Assembly (NCBI GenBank): GCA_903899015.1
Contig: CAIUHP010000046.1
Location: forward strand, 1 to 64,000
Origin: an uncultured Armatimonadota bacterium
GTDB lineage: Bacteria; Armatimonadota; Fimbriimonadia; Fimbriimonadales; Fimbriimonadaceae
Direction of reading: 5' to 3'
DNA: 64,000 nt
Shown: piece by piece, positions 47,551 through 56,127 of the stretch
Layout of the letters: the number at the start of each line of letters is the position of its first letter
How positions within the stretch are numbered: the stretch's first letter is position 1
The notes under the pieces: generated by a model
Told to the model about the DNA's origin: nothing
What the model saw: the letters and a program-made list of their open reading frames with translations, nothing else
Database searches by the model: none
Position numbers and translations under genes: made by a program

Positions 47551-48363
47551 ATGTTAAACACCCAAATTCATGGGTCGGTATTCCCAAATCGGCGAGGATT
47601 TACGCTGATCGAATTACTCGTGGTCATCGCCATTATCGCGATCCTCGCGGCGATCCTTTTCCCGGTCTTTGCTCAGGCGAAAGAAGCGGCAAAGAGTACG
47701 GCAGAGCTCAGTAACGCCAAGGAAATTGGACTCGCCTACAAGATGTACATCAACGACAGTGATGACACGATGCCTATTTTCTATGCCTATAACAGCATTC
47801 CACCAAACGGAACGGCCGGGCATAAGGGAACTGAAGTATTGCTGCTCGCTTATACCGCGAATAAAGAAATCTTTAAGAGCCCTCTCGATTCGGGCGGCCC
47901 GTATCTTGCCGTTGATCCCGGGTTGGTTGCTTCGGGCAAGTCTTATGATTCGTACTACGCAGCCTACGGCACCTCTTTCCGATTCGACCATTGTATGTTC
48001 ACAACGGCCGCCAACGAGTCCAGTCAGAACAATATCCTGTACACAACCGATTCCGTTGTAAACGAGGGAAGTGTTGAGTTTCCGTCGGATACACGAGTCA
48101 TTCGTCTTGAGATGTTTCCATTCTTTTCGAGAAAGAATGATCCTGGTTGTGCCACTTACGGTTATGATTGCGATCCGGTCAGTTATTACAAGCAGTGGGG
48201 TTCGACCGGAGGGGCCATGATCTTTAGCGATAGCCACGCAAAGAAGATCACGAATGGAGGTCAATTTGACAAGACGATGGTAGATCCATTTGGCCATCGT
48301 TCAGGCGATTCTTCGACCGATCCAAACGCGTGGTCGGGCACCTGGTATAGCCTCTGCGACTAA
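47551..48363 (+). CDS. Prepilin-type (pseudopilin-like) exported protein
   Basis: 270 residues. The class III leader ends at RRG16 followed by [20 protein letters not shown]; Glu21 is the +5 Glu needed for methylation and assembly, and prepilin peptidase should cut between Gly16 and Phe17. The helix runs into [20 protein letters not shown], then a globular domain with [17 protein letters not shown] near the end, like the H-X9-DG segment of DUF1559-type proteins, which are multiplied in Armatimonadota and Planctomycetota. AAGGA lies 8 nt before ATG. The unusual point is its position directly behind a TPP riboswitch. Function unknown. Confidence 0.9.
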   Translation: MLNTQIHGSVFPNRRGFTLIELLVVIAIIAILAAILFPVFAQAKEAAKSTAELSNAKEIGLAYKMYINDSDDTMPIFYAYNSIPPNGTAGHKGTEVLLLAYTANKEIFKSPLDSGGPYLAVDPGLVASGKSYDSYYAAYGTSFRFDHCMFTTAANESSQNNILYTTDSVVNEGSVEFPSDTRVIRLEMFPFFSRKNDPGCATYGYDCDPVSYYKQWGSTGGAMIFSDSHAKKITNGGQFDKTMVDPFGHRSGDSSTDPNAWSGTWYSLCD

Positions 48364-48371
48364 ATAAATTA

Positions 48372-48398
48372 GGCCCTCATCCCGAAGAAATGAGGGCC
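48372..48398. terminator. Hairpin between convergent prepilin and YHS genes
   Basis: GGCCCTCAT and ATGAGGGCC form a 9-bp stem with a 9-nt loop. On the minus strand TAATTTATTT follows, so it mainly suits the YHS gene. Confidence 0.65.
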
Positions 48399-48423
48399 AC
48401 CTGATGCGTTGAAAGGACGAGCC

Positions 48424-49002
48424 TTACTTAGGTGAATCCATAGCGGCTGGCTTGCTCACTTTTGCCGTCACCTTGGCGGTGAACTCACTTGGATTAGCTT
48501 TGAACTTAGCAAGGCAGTCTGGACAACACATGTAGTATCGAGTGTCGGCTACATCGACGAATCCGCCTGCCGCCGCATAGTTCTTGATTGCCTCTCCCGC
48601 GACGGCGCAGTAGAGAACTTCTTTCGTGGGTGCCTTCACAAACAGCTTTGGATTTGCGTCGAATTTCTCTTTCTCAGCCATGTTGGCAAAGAGGTAGCGA
48701 GTTCCCTTGTAATCGCTTGTTCCACCTTTGGCCGCCTTATCGTCAATTCTCTTGTTCGAGACTGGATCGAAGAGGAACACTCCAAAGGTCTTTCCGACTA
48801 GCTTTTCAGACTTGATCGCGGCGCTTGGGTCGCGCTTAAACATGTCAGGGCAGCCGCCGCAACACATGGCGAATCGAGTTCCTGCGAAGTCGATAGTTTG
48901 CGAACTGCTATTTACTTCTTCTGCGGTCATAGGACAAACCAGTCCTTTTACATCGTTGCCAGTCGATAGCATCGCGAATCCGAGTGCAATTGAGAGAATC
49001 AT
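48424..49002 (-). CDS. Exported protein with three YHS-like repeats
   Basis: 192 residues; signal peptide MILSIALGFAMLSTG. Three repeats of about 45 residues follow. The first (VCPMTAEEVN ... FAMCCGGCPDMFKRDP) and third (YCAVAGEAIKNY ... YYMCCPDCLAKFKANP) keep the metal-type Cys and CCxxC; the middle one (FDPVSNKRIDDK ... YLFANMAEKEKFDANP) has lost its cysteines. YHS/TRASH domains bind metals, often copper, in the periplasm or on transporters. No copper gene is adjacent. AAGGAG lies 7 nt before ATG. Confidence 0.8.
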   Translation of the reverse strand: MILSIALGFAMLSTGNDVKGLVCPMTAEEVNSSSQTIDFAGTRFAMCCGGCPDMFKRDPSAAIKSEKLVGKTFGVFLFDPVSNKRIDDKAAKGGTSDYKGTRYLFANMAEKEKFDANPKLFVKAPTKEVLYCAVAGEAIKNYAAAGGFVDVADTRYYMCCPDCLAKFKANPSEFTAKVTAKVSKPAAMDSPK

Positions 49003-49116
49003 AGGTGGGCTCCTTTTAAACCGAAAATCTGAAAGTGGTATTTCCTATTGTACGAGATGTCGCACCATAGGCATCGATAACTGGGACTGAATTGCTTCGA
49101 ATCCTGAAACGGAAAG

Positions 49117-49911
49117 TTATTCCACAACCGCGCCGAATTTACGGGTTCTTTGCTGGAATGTCGAAACCGCTTCAAGAAGTTGCTTGCTCGAGAATTCTGG
49201 CCAAGGAACTTCGGTGACGAACAATTCGCAGTAGGCAGACTGCCAGATCAGGAAGTTACTCCACCTCATTTCACCTGCGGTTCGAATCATTAAGTCGGGC
49301 TCAGGATGGTTTGGATTGTAAAGATGCTGTGAAATCAGATCTTCTGTGATTTGTTCAGCAGGAACGTTCTCGGTGATGAGAGACTTGACTGCATCAACGA
49401 TTTCAGCCCGACCACCATAGTTGACCGCTAAGGTGAAAGTGATGCCTGTGTTATCTTTCGTTGTTTCAATCCCGTGTTCAAGAGCTTTACGAAGTCCTAA
49501 CGGGATCTGCTCTTTTCGACCTGCAACGCAAACGCGCACGTTGTTCTGGTGCATCGCTCGGAGCTCATCTCGAGCCGCAGTCTCGATCAGCTTCATGAGT
49601 CCGGCTACTTCATCCTCGGGCCGTCGCCAGTTTTCGGCGGAGAAGGCGTAGACGGTCAGGTATTTGACACCCAGTTCGCTTGCTGCGAGGAGGATGCTTC
49701 GAAGAGTCTTGTATCCTTCGCGGTGTCCGAGTAACCGGGCGAACCCACGCTTCTTAGCCCACCTTCCGTTGCCATCCATGATGATCGCGATGTGAGACGG
49801 AAGGGCCTCAAGATTGATTCCCAGCTCGATTGCCGCTTTTTGAACGCTGTTAAGGGCCGTGGTATTGCCTGTAGATTCAGAGTGATGATTGTCTGTAATC
49901 CCTTGGCGCAT
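49117..49911 (-). CDS. uppS: Isoprenyl transferase (undecaprenyl diphosphate synthase)
   Basis: 264 residues. Cis-prenyltransferase adding isopentenyl units to make the lipid carrier for peptidoglycan. Recognised from HIAIIMDGNGRWAKKRG with catalytic Asp46, GHREGYKTLRSILLAASELG, VYAFSAENWRRPEDEV, LAVNYGGRAEIVDAVKSLI, DLMIRTAGEMRWSNFLIWQS AYCELF and WPEF. GEMRWSNF replaces the common GExRLSNF with a conserved Ser-Asn-Phe. It completes the rpsB-tsf-pyrH-frr-uppS cluster; a gap of 135 nt separates it from frr. Confidence 0.95.
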   Translation of the reverse strand: MRQGITDNHHSESTGNTTALNSVQKAAIELGINLEALPSHIAIIMDGNGRWAKKRGFARLLGHREGYKTLRSILLAASELGVKYLTVYAFSAENWRRPEDEVAGLMKLIETAARDELRAMHQNNVRVCVAGRKEQIPLGLRKALEHGIETTKDNTGITFTLAVNYGGRAEIVDAVKSLITENVPAEQITEDLISQHLYNPNHPEPDLMIRTAGEMRWSNFLIWQSAYCELFVTEVPWPEFSSKQLLEAVSTFQQRTRKFGAVVE

Positions 49912-50046
49912 AACTTTTTTGCTGATCCTTAATCCCGGTACGTTTCTGATCTGGTTCTGTGAACTGAACCTAATCTCAAGAGTCCAATGCTTGGTAATTC
50001 AACCAATCATTAGACCGCGAAAAGTGAGTGTTGCTGCGTTAACTGA

Positions 50047-50607
50047 CTAAACGAGCATCAATTCTGTTTCTTTAGCTTTTCCGAGTTCGTCGGCTTTCGC
50101 TACAAACTGATCCGTAAGCTTTTGAATTTTGGATTCGTTGCCTTTTACTTCGTCTTCGGTGATTTCCTTCTTCTTCTCAAGCGCTTTAAGATGCTCGATG
50201 GCGTCTCGGCGGACGTTACGAATGGCTATTCGAGCCTGTTCGGTTCGCGCATGAACTTGCTTGACCATGTCCTTTCTTCGGTCTTCGGTCATCTGAGGAA
50301 AGGTGAGTCGAATGCCGCTCCCATCACTGATGGGGTTCATTCCAAGGTCGCTCTTGAGGATCGCTCGCTCTATGAGAGGCGTGAGATGCTTCTCGTAAGG
50401 CTGGATGAGAAGCTGTCGTGGCTCAGGTGTGCTGATATTGGCAATCTGGCTGATCGGAGTCTCTACGCCGTAATACTCGACGTGAACTCTTTCCAAAACT
50501 GCGGACGAAGCCCTCCCGGTGCGGTAGGTGGAAAAGTCGTGCTTCATCGCATCAATAGCGGACTGCATACGATGCTCGGTGTCTTTAAGAATTTCTTGAA
50601 CTGCCAT
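50047..50607 (-). CDS. frr: Ribosome recycling factor
   Basis: 186 residues, the normal length. Splits post-termination ribosomes with EF-G. Features include MQSAIDAMKHDFSTYRTGRA, SSAVLERVHVEYYGVETPIS, the hinge ANISTPEPRQLLIQPYEKHL, LGMNPISDGSGIRLTFPQMT EDRRKDMVKQVH and the C-terminal coiled coil. GGAGG stands 8 nt before ATG, overlapping the end of pyrH, whose stop is 1 nt upstream, so the two are coupled. Confidence 0.97.
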   Translation of the reverse strand: MAVQEILKDTEHRMQSAIDAMKHDFSTYRTGRASSAVLERVHVEYYGVETPISQIANISTPEPRQLLIQPYEKHLTPLIERAILKSDLGMNPISDGSGIRLTFPQMTEDRRKDMVKQVHARTEQARIAIRNVRRDAIEHLKALEKKKEITEDEVKGNESKIQKLTDQFVAKADELGKAKETELMLV

Positions 50608-50608
50608 G

Positions 50609-51337
50609 TTATTCGCCTCCTACAAGCGTGCCAGTAGAGCCACCCGTCGAAGCATCGACGAGGCTACCGGGTTGATTAAAATCTAAGACAATGATCGGAA
50701 GTTTGTGTTCACGACACATTGTAAATGCTGTCTGATCCATGACTCCCAATCGGTTTTCGATCGCTTCACTGAACTCTAGTGTGTCGTACCGAACGGCATC
50801 GGGATACTTTTTGGGGTCCTTGTTATATACTCCGTCAACTTTGGTGGCCTTGATCAGGGCATGAGCGTCAATTTCGAGCGCTCGCAAGACAGCGGCAGTA
50901 TCAGTTGTAAAATACGGATTACCCGTGCCAGCGGCGAAGACGACGGCTCGTCCTTTCTCGAGGTGGCGAATGGCTCGTCTTCGAATGAAGGATTCTGCTA
51001 CCTGTGCGACGTTAACGGCGCTTTGAACTCGTGTCTCGACTCCCGCCGCTTCGAGTGCTGACTGAAGAGCAAGTGAATTCATCAACGTGCCTAACATGCC
51101 CATTTGGTCGGCGACGGTTCGTTCAATGCCGCCTTCGGCAGAGAAGGTTTCTCCCCGAATAAAGTTGCCGCCACCCACGACAATCGCGACTTCAACGCCA
51201 GCTAATCTGACTTTTGCAATTTCTTCTGCAATGTAACGAAAGGTCTTTGGGTCAAGTCCATGATCGAATGAGCCCGCCAGAGCCTCGCCGCTTAGTTTGA
51301 TGAGTACGCGTTTGAAGGGCTTTCGTTGGATGTTCAT
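50609..51337 (-). CDS. pyrH: UMP kinase
   Basis: 242 residues. Amino-acid-kinase fold phosphorylating UMP to UDP. Seen: RVLIKLSGEALAGSFDHGLD, VAIVVGGGNFIRGETFSAEG, ERTVADQMGMLGTLMNSLAL, VFAAGTGNPYFTTDTAAVLR and the ATKVDGVYNKDPKKYPDAVR segment. These match the hexameric bacterial PyrH. It is separated from tsf by a strong terminator (51444-51474), so it needs its own promoter or readthrough; no strong promoter is obvious in the 106 nt upstream. Confidence 0.97.
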   Translation of the reverse strand: MNIQRKPFKRVLIKLSGEALAGSFDHGLDPKTFRYIAEEIAKVRLAGVEVAIVVGGGNFIRGETFSAEGGIERTVADQMGMLGTLMNSLALQSALEAAGVETRVQSAVNVAQVAESFIRRRAIRHLEKGRAVVFAAGTGNPYFTTDTAAVLRALEIDAHALIKATKVDGVYNKDPKKYPDAVRYDTLEFSEAIENRLGVMDQTAFTMCREHKLPIIVLDFNQPGSLVDASTGGSTGTLVGGE

Positions 51338-51443
51338 GGGATTGCTCGAAGGTTTACCGCAGTTTTAAGGTTCCGTTACAGTCCGACCTTAAAGTTCGAC
51401 CGAAAGGAAGGAAATCTTGATTCAAAATCGTCTAACAAAAATG

Positions 51444-51474
51444 AAGCAGGCTCTCTGTTTCAGAGAGCCTGCTT
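51444..51474 (-). terminator. Terminator after rpsB-tsf
   Basis: AAGCAGGCTCTCTG and CAGAGAGCCTGCTT form a perfect 14-bp stem with a 3-nt loop; CATTTTTGTT follows on the minus strand. It is 6 nt past the tsf stop. Confidence 0.9.
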
Positions 51475-51480
51475 GAGTGT

Positions 51481-52284
51481 TTAGCCTTGACCGACGGCTA
51501 GATATTCGAATGAAGTAAGGGTTGTGCTCTTTGCTTCTTCTGCAAGGAACTGAGCAATGCTCTTGCTCGGATCAACATAGAAGGGTTGCTCGAGCAAAAC
51601 TGCTCGCTTAATGAACTCTTTGTTGACTCGACCCTGCGCGATATTTCGGGCAAGCTTTTCATCTTTACCTTCGTTGATCGCGCGCTGAGTCTCAATCTCA
51701 ACTTCTTCATTAAGTTTCTCTTGGGAGAGATCTTCCTTCTTGAGAACGTCAGGTGGGAACGCAACGACTTGAATCGCAACTTTTCGAACTGCGTCGTTGA
51801 ACTCGCCTGCGCAAAGTACGAGAGCACCCTTAGTACGGTCATGGTGAACATAACTTGAAATCGGATTCTCCGAAGTCACTCGTACACCCCTAGTAACCTT
51901 GATGTTCTCTCGAATCTTAGCGACTGCACCCTCAACGATCTCCTTGATCTGAGCTTCGTCAACGGTAACGTTGTCTCGATAGATTTCCGCAATCTGCTGT
52001 GCAATCGCGATGAAGTCAACATTGCGTGCTACGAAGTCGGTTTCGCTTTCAAGAACGATCGCTCCTGCTGTCTTGCTGTCATCTGACAAAGCAATTGCAA
52101 CCACGCCTGCAGCGGTCGATCGATCGGTTCGCTTGGCCGCAGCCGCTTTGCCCTTCTCTCGAAGAAGGTTTTTCGCTTTCTCGTAATCACCGTCAGCTTC
52201 ATCCAAAGCACCCTTGCACTCCATCATGGGAGCGTCGGTCTCTTCTCGAAGTTTCTTGACGTCTTGTGCTGTGTAATTAGCCAT
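51481..52284 (-). CDS. tsf: Elongation factor Ts
   Basis: 267 residues. Nucleotide exchange factor for EF-Tu. The N-terminal UBA-like domain reads YTAQDVKKLREETDAPMMEC KGALDEADGDYEKAKNLLRE, followed by the core with VALSDDSKTAGAIVLESETD FVARN, and a coiled-coil/second core region ending VLLEQPFYVDPSKSIAQFL. The conserved TDFV motif is intact. AAGGAG precedes ATG by 9 nt. It follows rpsB in the usual order. Confidence 0.97.
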   Translation of the reverse strand: MANYTAQDVKKLREETDAPMMECKGALDEADGDYEKAKNLLREKGKAAAAKRTDRSTAAGVVAIALSDDSKTAGAIVLESETDFVARNVDFIAIAQQIAEIYRDNVTVDEAQIKEIVEGAVAKIRENIKVTRGVRVTSENPISSYVHHDRTKGALVLCAGEFNDAVRKVAIQVVAFPPDVLKKEDLSQEKLNEEVEIETQRAINEGKDEKLARNIAQGRVNKEFIKRAVLLEQPFYVDPSKSIAQFLAEEAKSTTLTSFEYLAVGQG

Positions 52285-52428
52285 TTCTATTCTTCTCCTT
52301 AAATCGCTAAAGCGTTTTATCGTTGATGTTCAAACGATGCCCTTTCTTGACTTTTCAGGATGCATAAAGATGCATCAAAAGAAAGGGGATCAATTTGATC
52401 CCCCAGATTTGAATCTAGGGGATTGAGA

Positions 52429-53238
52429 TCACTCTTCTTCGGCGCCGAAAGCTCGAAGCAATTCAGCATCCAAAGGAGTCGCCGCGTAGTCCAATCCGGA
52501 CTCTACTTCCGCGAGGTCTCCGCCATCGGTCGTTGTTCCTTCCGTCAGAGCATCGCTAAGTGGTCTGGCTTCGAGAATAACATCGCTCACTTTTTGAGTG
52601 ACGAGGCGAATTGCTCGGATGGCGTCATCGTTTCCTGGGATGACGACGTCGGCAAGGTCAGGATCACAGTTGGTATCAACGATTGCCACGATCGGAATGC
52701 CAAGCTTTTTAGCTTCCTTAACGGCAATGGATTCCTTATTCAGGTCAACGATGAACATGATCGTTGGAGCAGCCGCCATATTGCGGATACCACCAAGAAA
52801 CTTGTGCAGCTCGTCTCGCTCTTCTCGTCGCTTTAGAGCTTCCTTCTTAGGAAGTCGATCGAAGTAGCCTTCGACGTCCATTCGGTCGAGCTCTTTAAGC
52901 CGGCCAACGCGACCCTGGATTGTCTTCCAGTTGGTCAACGTGCCACCAAGCCATCGCTCAGCGATGTAGTACTGTCCACTTCGCTCAGCAGCTTCTTTAA
53001 CAGCGGCCTGAGCCTGCTTCTTTGTGCCGACGAATAGAACGGTACCGCCATCTTCGACAACCTTCTTAACATAGTTAAGTGCGTCTTCGAAAAGCTTAAT
53101 CGTCTGATGTAGATCGATGATGTAAATGCCGTTTCGAGCGCCATAAATGTAGCGCTTCATCTTCGGATTCCATCGTCGCGTTTGGTGTCCAAAGTGAACA
53201 CCGGATTCAAGCAGCTCTTTCATGCTGAGCTGAGCCAT
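52429..53238 (-). CDS. rpsB: 30S ribosomal protein S2
   Basis: 269 residues from ATG 53238, chosen because GGAGG lies 6 nt upstream and the protein then starts [20 protein letters not shown]; a longer frame from 53373 would cover the promoter and leader. Other S2 blocks are [20 protein letters not shown], the [20 protein letters not shown] segment, [20 protein letters not shown] and [20 protein letters not shown]. The C-terminus is an acidic extension ending RAFGAEEE. It is the first gene of the cluster. Confidence 0.97.
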   Translation of the reverse strand: MAQLSMKELLESGVHFGHQTRRWNPKMKRYIYGARNGIYIIDLHQTIKLFEDALNYVKKVVEDGGTVLFVGTKKQAQAAVKEAAERSGQYYIAERWLGGTLTNWKTIQGRVGRLKELDRMDVEGYFDRLPKKEALKRREERDELHKFLGGIRNMAAAPTIMFIVDLNKESIAVKEAKKLGIPIVAIVDTNCDPDLADVVIPGNDDAIRAIRLVTQKVSDVILEARPLSDALTEGTTTDGGDLAEVESGLDYAATPLDAELLRAFGAEEE

Positions 53239-53356
53239 ATTCTGCCTCCAGGTTTTTCCTCCGAGTTGGCTTGTATTTACGCAGATAACCTTTCCGTAGA
53301 AAGGACCCGATCGCGCAACCAAACTCGTGTGTAGTGGGTTTGCGAGGGAGATTATA
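53239..53356 (-). promoter_or_regulatory. rpsB leader and -10 box
   Basis: A perfect TATAAT (53351-53356, minus strand) gives a leader of about 105 nt before rpsB. S2 leaders are often autoregulated by the ribosomal protein, but I could not recognise a specific RNA structure. The stretch 53239-53603 holds only this leader, the promoter and the region upstream of the divergent hydrolase. Confidence 0.55.
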
Positions 53357-53603
53357 CCCGCGCGTGAGGTCAAATGATCCTCTTCCAGGCCTGGATGTCC
53401 TTTTCGGGGCCAACCGTACGGTTCATATGCGGGATAACTTCGAGACCAGACGTGGGTTCACGGAATACGACCGGCTACCTTCGGATTGAACGCCAGGCGA
53501 AGGTTTGTGAGTGCCTGTGTCATTCCGAACGGATGACGTCCGCCAAGTTCCCGTATGGGACATGTTGCAACGGATGTCAATTCGTCGTCGTCCCTTGTTG
53601 TAC

Positions 53604-54464
53604 ATGAGGCTTCAAGCATTCCTTGTCCTTCTCGCGTTGTCTGGCTTAGCGTCGAAGGCGATGGCGAGCCCTTACTCTTTCTTAGTCAAGGTGAGTGGAC
53701 ATGGCAAGCCGATGATTCTCATTCCGGGGCTGTCTTGTGGGACGGACGAATGGACCAGCACCATTGAACACTTTCAAGGAAGATATGAGATTCATGCCAT
53801 CACGCTTCCCGGTTTTGCAGGACAGCCTCCCATTCCTGCACCGATGCTTCCACGAGTGAGGCAGGAAATACAGTCCTATATTCGCGACTTGCATTTAGAT
53901 CACCCGGTCATCATCGGTCATAGCCTTGGCGGACATATGGCGATGTGGATCGCTGCAACCTCTCCCAAATTAGTTAGTAAGGTTGTAAGCGTTGATGGTC
54001 CCGCTTCTCTTCCCGCCATTCTCGATCCAAATGCGACCGTGAAATCTGTTTCTAAAATGGCAGAGTCCATTCGAGACACGTTAGTAAAGTCGGACCCGAT
54101 CGCATTCAAGCAGAGTACAAAAAGGTCTTTGTCCTCAATGATCACGAAACCCAGCGACGCTGCTTGGATATTAGAATCCAGCGAGAAGTCAGATCCCCGC
54201 TCGGTTGGTGAGGCGATATATGAACTTTATTCCACCGACCTACGCCCACTCGTCGGGAAAATTGAATCTCCCGTTCTGATGCTTGCGGCGGGTGCATTCG
54301 TCACGTCCTCGGACATGGAAAAGCAAGTTCTAGCGGTCTATGAAGCTGAAGTGAAGACCATTCCCAAGCACAAGGTTGTCGTTTCACGGAAAGCGAGGCA
54401 CTTTATCATGCTGGACGATCCCGAATTCTATTTCCGGGAACTCGATTCTTTCCTTAATAACTAG
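53604..54464 (+). CDS. Exported alpha/beta hydrolase
   Basis: 286 residues from ATG 53604, which gives a compact signal peptide MRLQAFLVLLALSGLASKAM. Earlier in-frame starts exist at 53574 (adding SIRRRPLLY) and 53511, so the true start is uncertain. Catalytic motifs: PMILIPGLSCGTDEW for the oxyanion loop, nucleophile Ser in VIIGHSLGGHMAMWIA, an acid near SPVLMLAAGAF and His in SRKARHFIMLDDPEFYF. It is a generic esterase/lipase-like enzyme, probably periplasmic; substrate unknown. Confidence 0.85.
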   Translation: MRLQAFLVLLALSGLASKAMASPYSFLVKVSGHGKPMILIPGLSCGTDEWTSTIEHFQGRYEIHAITLPGFAGQPPIPAPMLPRVRQEIQSYIRDLHLDHPVIIGHSLGGHMAMWIAATSPKLVSKVVSVDGPASLPAILDPNATVKSVSKMAESIRDTLVKSDPIAFKQSTKRSLSSMITKPSDAAWILESSEKSDPRSVGEAIYELYSTDLRPLVGKIESPVLMLAAGAFVTSSDMEKQVLAVYEAEVKTIPKHKVVVSRKARHFIMLDDPEFYFRELDSFLNN

Positions 54465-54476
54465 TGAGAACAAGAA

Positions 54477-54510
54477 ACCGGCTCGGTGAAATAAATCGGC
54501 GAGCCGGTTG
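54477..54510 (-). terminator. Terminator of the DinB gene
   Basis: AACCGGCTCG and CGAGCCGGTT form a 10-bp stem with a 14-nt loop. The minus-strand tail TTTCTTGTTCTC is T-rich. Confidence 0.6.
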
Positions 54511-54527
54511 GCAGGATGAGTGAACCT

Positions 54528-54950
54528 CTAGTGGTTGTAGATGGAATATGGGTTCCAAGTCGGATCCTGCGCGATTCGGCTCGTGCAGATTTGTCCGACA
54601 TGGTAGTTGTCGTGACCAACAATAAATGCAGATCCTCGAAGAAGTGTTTCGTCTCTTTCGTCGGCCGTTACGAGGGCGATTGCCGCCGCTCGCAGTGAAA
54701 ACATCAAAGTAGTAAGGTTGGACCAAGATTTGTCTTCCACCGAGTATTCGCCCCAAGGATGGTCTTGACCTTTCGAGAGTGCATCGACGGCGGTATAAAC
54801 CTCGCACAGGTGCTCTACTTGCTCTCTGATCGAGAATGCCGACGGGACCACCTTGTAGTCGAGTTGCTCTTCCGTGAGTCCCTCCAAAACCTTATCAAGC
54901 TGATACGAAACATCGCTGACTTGCTTTTCTAGAAGCTCTTTTGCTGTCAT
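54528..54950 (-). CDS. DinB-family putative metal-dependent protein
   Basis: 140 residues, a four-helix bundle of the DinB/YfiT type. Metal-binding histidines are placed as expected: His in REQVEHLCEVY and the pair in HDNYHVGQICTSR. Members include thiol transferases with bacillithiol or mycothiol and DNA-damage-induced proteins; the role here is unknown. The protein ends TWNPYSIYNH. It is convergent with the hydrolase. Confidence 0.85.
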   Translation of the reverse strand: MTAKELLEKQVSDVSYQLDKVLEGLTEEQLDYKVVPSAFSIREQVEHLCEVYTAVDALSKGQDHPWGEYSVEDKSWSNLTTLMFSLRAAAIALVTADERDETLLRGSAFIVGHDNYHVGQICTSRIAQDPTWNPYSIYNH

Positions 54951-55015
54951 CTTGGATTGAATCTACCCATAATGACCGTTCAGTTGAATAATCCGAACCG
55001 TAAGAAGCATAGAGT

Positions 55016-55606
55016 ATGACAGGAGAAGAATTGACGCCATGGCTCATCCGTTATGGATATGAGCGCGGAGCCTTTCCTATGACCAATGAAAATGGGCTCG
55101 TCGATTGGTTTCAACCCAGAAAGCGATGCCTGTTTCCAATCGAAGGGATTCACGTAAGTCGATCGCTCAGCAAGACTATCGCCCAAGGCAAGTTTGAAAT
55201 CCGGTTTGACACTGCGTTTGAAAAGGTCATGCGGAATTGTCTTCGTCCAACGGATAACTGGATTAGCGAAGAATTTATTCGGGTCTACACCGAGATTCAT
55301 CGCCAAGGTTGGGGGCATTCGGCGGAATGCTGGTTGGATGGAGAACTCGTCGGTGGGGCATACGGAATCGCTCTTGGAACTTGTTTTTGTGCCGAATCCA
55401 TGTTTCACCGAGTCACCGATGCTTCAAAGGTTGCGCTTTGGGCTCTGGTAAAAGAATGCCATCGACGCGGCTTCACGATCTTCGACGCTCAAATTATGAA
55501 TCCCCATCTGGACTCGCTCGGTGCTTACGAGGTTCCTCATCTTGCCTTTGAAATCATGCTTAGTGATGCCTTAAAACGAACCACCAGTTGGTCGCCGAGT
55601 CAATAA
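55016..55606 (+). CDS. aat: Leucyl/phenylalanyl-tRNA--protein transferase
   Basis: 196 residues. Aat moves Leu or Phe to N-terminal Lys/Arg of proteins, creating N-degrons. Features: YERGAFPMTNENGLVDWFQP RKRCLFPIEG, RFDTAFEKVMRNCL, WISEEFIRVYTEIHRQGWGH SAECWLDGELVGGAYGIALG, FCAESMFHRVTDASKVALWA L and FDAQIMNPHLDSLGAYEV. These match the Aat GNAT fold. The downstream membrane-protein gene starts 2 nt after its stop. Confidence 0.95.
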   Translation: MTGEELTPWLIRYGYERGAFPMTNENGLVDWFQPRKRCLFPIEGIHVSRSLSKTIAQGKFEIRFDTAFEKVMRNCLRPTDNWISEEFIRVYTEIHRQGWGHSAECWLDGELVGGAYGIALGTCFCAESMFHRVTDASKVALWALVKECHRRGFTIFDAQIMNPHLDSLGAYEVPHLAFEIMLSDALKRTTSWSPSQ

Positions 55607-55608
55607 AT

Positions 55609-56127
55609 ATGGGGAAAAATATGCAAAGTCTCGATGGTCGTGGGGAAGGATTTGGCCGTTACCAGGGATTAACGATCGCGGAGATCGTCGACCTTTTTGA
55701 CGCATGCGTAGAGGAGCACAACATGCGCTCCATATCGGCAGTTCTTCGCATCACAAGGGAACAATTGGATGCCCGCGGTCAACTTGGAGTCTATCCCGTC
55801 TTTGCCTGGGTAGCCGCTGCCGTCACGGGAGGAGGTCTCTTTGCGCGGTTGGCTCTTGGTGACAAATACAGTGAGTGGACGACTAAAACGGCCATTGGTG
55901 GAGCATGTGTGTTCCTATTATTGCTGGTCAGCATCATTCCAACTCGCCATTCACGAAAGGGGAATTTGGGTCAAGAACAGGCGATTCGCGATGCAGCGGT
56001 TGAATCTTTGAATCGAATTCTTGAATATGAACCGGACCTAAAGCCTCTCACGATTGAGCAAGAAACGACCGTCAAAATCTTGCTCAAAAAGTCGAAAGGC
56101 AGTGAGAGATTGAGGATGCTTCTTTAG
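55609..56127 (+). CDS. Hypothetical membrane protein (two helices)
   Basis: 172 residues from ATG 55609 (a second ATG, 55621, has GGGGA in front and may be the true start). The N-terminal part is charged (LTIAEIVDLFDACVEEHNMR), then two membrane helices (YPVFAWVAAAVTGGGLFARL and IGGACVFLLLLVSIIPT) separated by a short loop, and a C-terminal helical segment rich in Lys and Glu. No known family. Close spacing to aat suggests co-transcription. It overlaps the convergent DUF2071 gene by 4 nt. Confidence 0.7.
   Translation: MGKNMQSLDGRGEGFGRYQGLTIAEIVDLFDACVEEHNMRSISAVLRITREQLDARGQLGVYPVFAWVAAAVTGGGLFARLALGDKYSEWTTKTAIGGACVFLLLLVSIIPTRHSRKGNLGQEQAIRDAAVESLNRILEYEPDLKPLTIEQETTVKILLKKSKGSERLRMLL

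Noticed and set aside
53239-53373. Longer rpsB frame starting at 53373
   Set aside because: It spans the TATAAT promoter and leader, and ATG 53238 has a strong GGAGG.
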